Source of the DNA: Bacillota bacterium
GTDB taxonomy: Bacteria; Bacillota; Sulfobacillia; Sulfobacillales; Sulfobacillaceae
Reading direction: 5' to 3'
Assembly: GCA_023511625.1 (NCBI GenBank)
Contig: JAIMBD010000009.1
Coordinates: forward strand, 39,598-103,597
DNA length: 64,000 bases
Below the pieces are notes generated by a model. It was not told the DNA's origin, searched no databases, and worked only from the letters and a program-made list of their open reading frames with translations. Shown here piece by piece: positions 60,691-64,000 of the stretch (positions are counted from its first letter, which is position 1; each line of letters opens with the position of its first letter). The position numbers and the translations under genes are program-made.

Positions 60691-60768
60691 CACATGCCAC
60701 CTTTCTTTCTCGACTACCCCAAGGCCCGACCACAAGGCCCTACCCGCCGCCCCCTGGGTCCGGAAGCG

Positions 60769-60861
60769 GCAATTTGATGATAGACTTGTATTATGAAACA
60801 GAATTCTTCAAATCGACGAACCCCATAGGGTCCGCACGCCATGCTCATGTTATCAAATTGC
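60769..60861. promoter_or_regulatory. AT-rich island bounded by a 10-base inverted repeat
   Basis: GCAATTTGAT (60769-60778) and ATCAAATTGC (60852-60861) are exact inverted copies. Between them the sequence is unusually AT-rich for this genome and holds CATAAT (minus strand, 60791-60796) as a possible -10 for ADH 2, and a 9-mer GATTTGAAG (minus, 60806-60814) also found before ADH 1. Probably the ADH 2 control region. Confidence 0.5.
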
Positions 60862-60896
60862 GCAAGCCGTCCGCAATGCGCGGCGGAAGCCCTCGG

Positions 60897-61556
60897 TCAA
60901 CCCGCTGGCTCTTCTCCGCGCTCGAGGATGGCCAGGACTTGGTCGGTGGTCAAAACCCGGGCGAAGACCATGCCCAGGATTCTCAGGCTGGCCTCGTGCG
61001 ACGCCTGATCAAACCCGCCCATGGCGTCGGAGACCATCACCACCTTGAAGTCGCGCATGAAGGCGCTGCGGGCGGTGCTTTCACAGCAGACGCTGGTCAC
61101 GGTGCCGGTAATCAGGACGGTGTCGACTTGGCGCGGTCCTCGGATGTTGTTGAGCAAGATCTCCAGGTTGGTTCCGTAAAACGCGTCGTAGCGGTGCTTG
61201 GTCACCACCGGTTCGCCTGGCAACGGCTCAAGTTCCGGAATCACAGCGCTGCCTGGCGAGTCCTCGCGCAGGCCGGTCTTTTGAAGCGTCGGATTGTAAG
61301 CCGCCTCCAGCGGGGAGACGGCAAAGGCGTCGTACAACACGTGGCGGGTAAAGATGACCGGAACGCCCAGGCGCCGACAGGCGGCCACCAGGCGCACCAT
61401 GTTCGGCAAGGCTTCGCGGGCCATGGGGATCTCCAACACTGCTCCCGGCTGTACGAAGTCGTTCTCCATGTCGATCACCAGCAAGGCCGCCCGGTCTCTG
61501 ACCAGGCTCCACGGCCTGGGCGCACGGCCTAGCCGTTCCACGAGTCCTTCTTCCAT
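60897..61556 (-). CDS. Cysteine hydrolase, isochorismatase family
   Basis: 219 residues. Catalytic triad: D29 (VIDMENDF), K120 (VVTKHRYDAF), C157 (TVTSVCCEST); a second Cys follows at 158. The cis-peptide segment before the Cys (TGTVTSVC) is normal. Family members hydrolyse isochorismate, nicotinamide, N-carbamoyl compounds or amides such as ureidoacrylate; the segment YDAFYGTNLEILL is closest to the N-carbamoylsarcosine/ureidoacrylate amidase branch by eye, not decisive. ATG after AAGGAGCG. 340 bases separate it from the ADH 2 coding start, 35 from the AT-rich island. Confidence 0.85.
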   Translation of the reverse strand: MEEGLVERLGRAPRPWSLVRDRAALLVIDMENDFVQPGAVLEIPMAREALPNMVRLVAACRRLGVPVIFTRHVLYDAFAVSPLEAAYNPTLQKTGLREDSPGSAVIPELEPLPGEPVVTKHRYDAFYGTNLEILLNNIRGPRQVDTVLITGTVTSVCCESTARSAFMRDFKVVMVSDAMGGFDQASHEASLRILGMVFARVLTTDQVLAILERGEEPAG

Positions 61557-62030
61557 ACGCGTTTCGCTCCTTCCGCAATTCTGTCGTCTGATGCCCTCAT
61601 TGTCCTCGCGGCCAGCGCCTCGGCATGGGTGGAGCCCGCCGCCGGCACCCAGGCGGCCCCTGGCACGGCGTCAGAGATGGAAGGCCACCCTGCCGAATCA
61701 GGCTCGGCGCCCCAAGCGATACGTGCTCGAGCCAGCGGTGCGCCTCGGCTTGCAAGGCCCAAAGGACGGGCGTAGTGGGAGCCGTTGGTTCCGGTGTCTC
61801 CCACCACCGCCGCCCGAACCTAAGCATGGCGAACCCGGTGCCGACTCTTTGGATCCGCCAGCTGCAGCTGGGAAGGCCAACACGAGGCCGGCGCGGGCCA
61901 AGACGGATGCGGCCACCCCGAACGTCTTGGGGACATAAGCCGCTTGGGACGCCTCGAGCACCCCCACAAGTCCCCTGCGCCGGCTTGAGGACCTTCCCCT
62001 TTAGGAGGGCACGACATAGCTTTCCCTGCC
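61557..62030. other. Intergenic stretch with no supported gene
   Basis: 474 bases. Several open frames exist on both strands, but none has a ribosome site or a recognisable product. Around 61990-62010 the plus strand has a small hairpin-like CCTTCCCCTTTAGGAGGG, similar in look to the hairpin at 30690; the stretch could hold a decayed IS200/IS605-type end. Must also hold the promoter of the hydrolase. Confidence 0.35.
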
Positions 62031-62807
62031 CTAGCGCCCTCGGAAGACCGGCGGCCGTTTCTCCCGGAAAGCGCGCAACCCTTCCTGGGCATCTTCGCTC
62101 CGAAAGGCGTTCAAAAACGCCTGCCGCTCCCACTCGAGCCCCAGTTCCAGCGGCAGATCCTGGCCCCGGTGGATGGCGCGCTTGGCCTCGGCCAACGCCA
62201 CCGGGGGCCGCTCGCTCAACCGCGCCACCAATTCCGCCACCTTTGCATCCAGAGCGTCGGGTTCGACCACGGCCACCAGCAACCCCATCGCCGCCGCCTC
62301 GGCCGCCGCGATCGACTCGCCCAGGAGGATGACCTGCTTCGCCCGCGACGCGCCCACAAGCCGGGTCAGCCGTTGCGTGCCGCCGCCGCCGGGAATGAGG
62401 CCCAGCGTGAGCTCGGGCAAGGCGAAGACCGCCTGGGGCGTGGCCAAGCGGAAGTCGCAGGCCAGCGCCAGCTCAAACCCGGCACCATAGGCGATGCCCT
62501 GCACGGCGCAGATCACCGGTTTCGGACTGGTCTCCACGTGGCTGAGCACCCGAGCCGACATCTGACCGAACGCCGCCATGGCCTCGACCGAGTAATCCCC
62601 GACGGCCTTGATGTCAAGGCCGGCCATGAAGGCCTTGGCCCCGGTCGAGGCGATCACCACTGCCGCGACGGCGGGGTCTGCCTCGGCTCGGGAGAGACCG
62701 TGGTCCAACTGCTCTACCATCTCCGGACTCAAAGCGTTGACGGGGGGGTTGTCGATGCGCAGGCGCACCGCCGCACCCATGGGCTCGTAATGCACCTGCC
62801 CGCTCAT
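62031..62807 (-). CDS. Enoyl-CoA hydratase/isomerase family protein
   Basis: 258 residues, crotonase fold. Oxyanion-hole segments KAFMAGLDIKAVG (about 57-69) and GIAYGAGFELALACD (about 105-119), with both catalytic glutamates in place (FELAL Glu and LPELTLGLIPGGGGTQRL Glu). Adds water to trans-2-enoyl-CoA in beta-oxidation or butyrate metabolism. ATG overlaps the dehydrogenase stop as ATGA: the two are consecutive steps. Confidence 0.9.
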   Translation of the reverse strand: MSGQVHYEPMGAAVRLRIDNPPVNALSPEMVEQLDHGLSRAEADPAVAAVVIASTGAKAFMAGLDIKAVGDYSVEAMAAFGQMSARVLSHVETSPKPVICAVQGIAYGAGFELALACDFRLATPQAVFALPELTLGLIPGGGGTQRLTRLVGASRAKQVILLGESIAAAEAAAMGLLVAVVEPDALDAKVAELVARLSERPPVALAEAKRAIHRGQDLPLELGLEWERQAFLNAFRSEDAQEGLRAFREKRPPVFRGR

Positions 62808-63682
62808 CGCTTCTCGCCCCCCTCGTAGTCGTACCAGCCTCGACCGGTCTTCCGCCCCAGGCGTCCGGCCCGCACCAACGTGCGCAGCGACTGAGGCGCC
62901 GCGTACCGGTCGTCCTTGGTCTCCTCGTAGAAGACGTCCATGACGTGCAGCGCGATCTCCAGTCCCCCGAAGTCCTGGAGCTCGAACGGGCCCATGGGAT
63001 AGTTCAGGCCCAGTTTGACGGCCGTATCGACGTCTTCGATGCTGGCGACGCCTTCTTCCACCAACCGGATGGCTTCGATGAACTGGGGCACCATGATGCG
63101 GTTGACGATAAACCCCGGGGTATCGCGCTTGACCTCGACCGTGGTCTTGCCCATCCGCTCGGCCAAGCCCCGCGTCACGGCCACGGTCTCGTCGCTGGTG
63201 TCCAGCCCCCGCACCACCTCCACCAACCGCATCACCTGCGGCGGATTGAAGAAGTGCATCCCCACGACCTTATCGCGGCGGGCGGTGGCAGCGGCGATGG
63301 ACGTGATGGGAATGGAGGAGGTATTGGTAGCCAGGATGACCTCCGGTCGGCACATCCCGTCGAGCGTCCGGAACACCGCCTCCTTTACCGCGTACGACTC
63401 AAACACCGCCTCCACGCAGAAATCTGCCTCCGCCACCGGGTCCATAGCCTCGCTAAACCGCAGCCGCTCCCACTGCCGCTCTGCCTCCTCGGCAGTGACC
63501 CGCCCCTTTTCCACGGCGCGGTCGATAAGCCCCCGGATGCGGCGCTGTGCCGCCTCCAGCGCGGCGCGCTCGCGGTCGTAAAGTACCACCGTCAATCCCG
63601 ATTGGGCCGCCAAGTGCGCGATCCCGGACCCCATTGCCCCGGCCCCGATCACCGCCAGCTGGCGGATCGCTTCGCTGGTCAT
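62804..63682 (-). CDS. 3-hydroxyacyl-CoA dehydrogenase (HbdA/PaaH type)
   Basis: 292 residues, the length of stand-alone short-chain enzymes. GAGAMGSG 13-20 binds NAD; H143 in GMHFFNPP is the catalytic His and N147 lies nearby; C-terminal domain FELQDFGGLEIALHVMD gives the dimer contact. Oxidises 3-hydroxyacyl-CoA, following the downstream hydratase. ATG after a weak GCAGGAA. First gene of its operon as far as the window shows. Confidence 0.92.
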   Translation of the reverse strand: MTSEAIRQLAVIGAGAMGSGIAHLAAQSGLTVVLYDRERAALEAAQRRIRGLIDRAVEKGRVTAEEAERQWERLRFSEAMDPVAEADFCVEAVFESYAVKEAVFRTLDGMCRPEVILATNTSSIPITSIAAATARRDKVVGMHFFNPPQVMRLVEVVRGLDTSDETVAVTRGLAERMGKTTVEVKRDTPGFIVNRIMVPQFIEAIRLVEEGVASIEDVDTAVKLGLNYPMGPFELQDFGGLEIALHVMDVFYEETKDDRYAAPQSLRTLVRAGRLGRKTGRGWYDYEGGEKR

Positions 63683-63921
63683 TTCCTGCTACCGCCCCTC
63701 GCATTGCGTTCTGCCCCGGGCCCCTGTCCCATAAGGACCTGGGCATCTCCTCCGGGGCCCGGCCGACTCCCCGACCGATGCCTCGGCACTGCCCCCCGGC
63801 GGAGTGGCCTCTATTTATCTAACCACGTCCGAGCGGTTTTGCGCATCCGGGCAAACACGGGAATGCGGCAGCCAAGACTCCGCCATCTTGCGGAACGCCG
63901 CCGCCCGCCTCGCAAAACAGC
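63683..63921. promoter_or_regulatory. Upstream region of the hydroxyacyl-CoA dehydrogenase
   Basis: No gene. The only AT-rich spot is 63811-63824 (GGTTAGATAAATAG on the minus strand), about 130 bases upstream of the ATG, a probable -10 area without a clear -35. Confidence 0.35.
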
Positions 63922-63953
63922 GCCGCCCTCCGCTGGTTGGAGCGGAGGGCGGC
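63922..63953 (-). terminator. Strong hairpin terminator of a gene outside the window
   Basis: 13-base perfect stem GCCGCCCTCCGCT/AGCGGAGGGCGGC with a 6-base loop; the minus strand continues GCTGTTTT. It would end a leftward gene to the right of the window and insulate the dehydrogenase operon. Confidence 0.7.
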
Positions 63954-64000
63954 ACAACAGGCTTGGGCTGGCACCACCCGGGATCCCAGGGGCTCGGCCC

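Noticed and set aside
61557..62030. Truncated TnpB transposase
   Set aside because: Only a hairpin resemblance; no zinc-finger or catalytic motif could be read in any frame.
1..64000. CRISPR array, rRNA, tRNA, riboswitch
   Set aside because: No regularly spaced repeats, no rRNA-like blocks and no tRNA with a T-arm sequence were seen by eye; a tRNA scan or Rfam search was not possible.

Overview
The window is a high-GC (roughly two-thirds G+C) bacterial chromosome segment, coding almost wholly on the minus strand. Strong AAGGAGG-type ribosome sites, frequent GTG starts, and Rex, RapZ-YvcK-WhiA, PrsW, a CheC-like protein and FtsEX point to a deep-branching aerobic Bacillota (Sulfobacillus/Thermaerobacter-like). 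An actinobacterial relative is the second choice. No rRNA, tRNA, CRISPR array or intact mobile element was seen.

Region 1 (475-16,299) is a respiratory block. It holds a complete 14-subunit NADH:quinone oxidoreductase operon in the order nuoA to nuoN, then a polyprenyl diphosphate synthase (quinone tail) and the NADH-sensing repressor Rex. A 39-residue membrane peptide gene and a weak Rex-like palindrome precede nuoA. Region 2 (16,412-30,632) is a long housekeeping operon: uvrB-uvrA-uvrC, a HAD phosphatase, pxpA-pxpB-pxpC (5-oxoprolinase), a small membrane protein, rapZ-yvcK-whiA. A plus-strand PP2C-like gene converges on whiA. Region 3 (31,319-34,800) carries ftsE-ftsX, a PrsW-type protease and ispH.

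Region 4 (34,876-47,590) is a compact mycofactocin (MFT) operon behind a readable sigma-A promoter: mftA (37 aa, too short for ordinary ORF calling), mftB, mftC, two OYE/FadH-type flavoenzymes, fixB-fixC-fixX-fixA (electron-transfer flavoprotein plus ETF:quinone oxidoreductase), mftF, an SDR with an extra half-SDR domain, and mftE. No mftD, mftG or mftR is in the window. The FixABCX set is a plausible route from reduced mycofactocin to quinone.

Region 5 (47,660-63,682) looks catabolic. It has two MFS transporters, two zinc alcohol dehydrogenases of the NDMA-dependent type associated with mycofactocin, and an operon of UGSC selenoprotein, a conserved unknown protein, two SDRs and a CoxM/S/L-type molybdenum hydroxylase. 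A cysteine hydrolase, an enoyl-CoA hydratase and a 3-hydroxyacyl-CoA dehydrogenase follow. The UGSC gene has an in-frame UGA at codon 96, directly followed by a SECIS-like hairpin, so it probably encodes selenocysteine.

A reasonable joint reading: imported alcohols or acids are oxidised by MFT-coupled ADHs and SDRs, the selenoprotein operon and beta-oxidation enzymes, with electrons entering the quinone pool through FixABCX and complex I. That pathway is inference; the gene identities are mostly firm.
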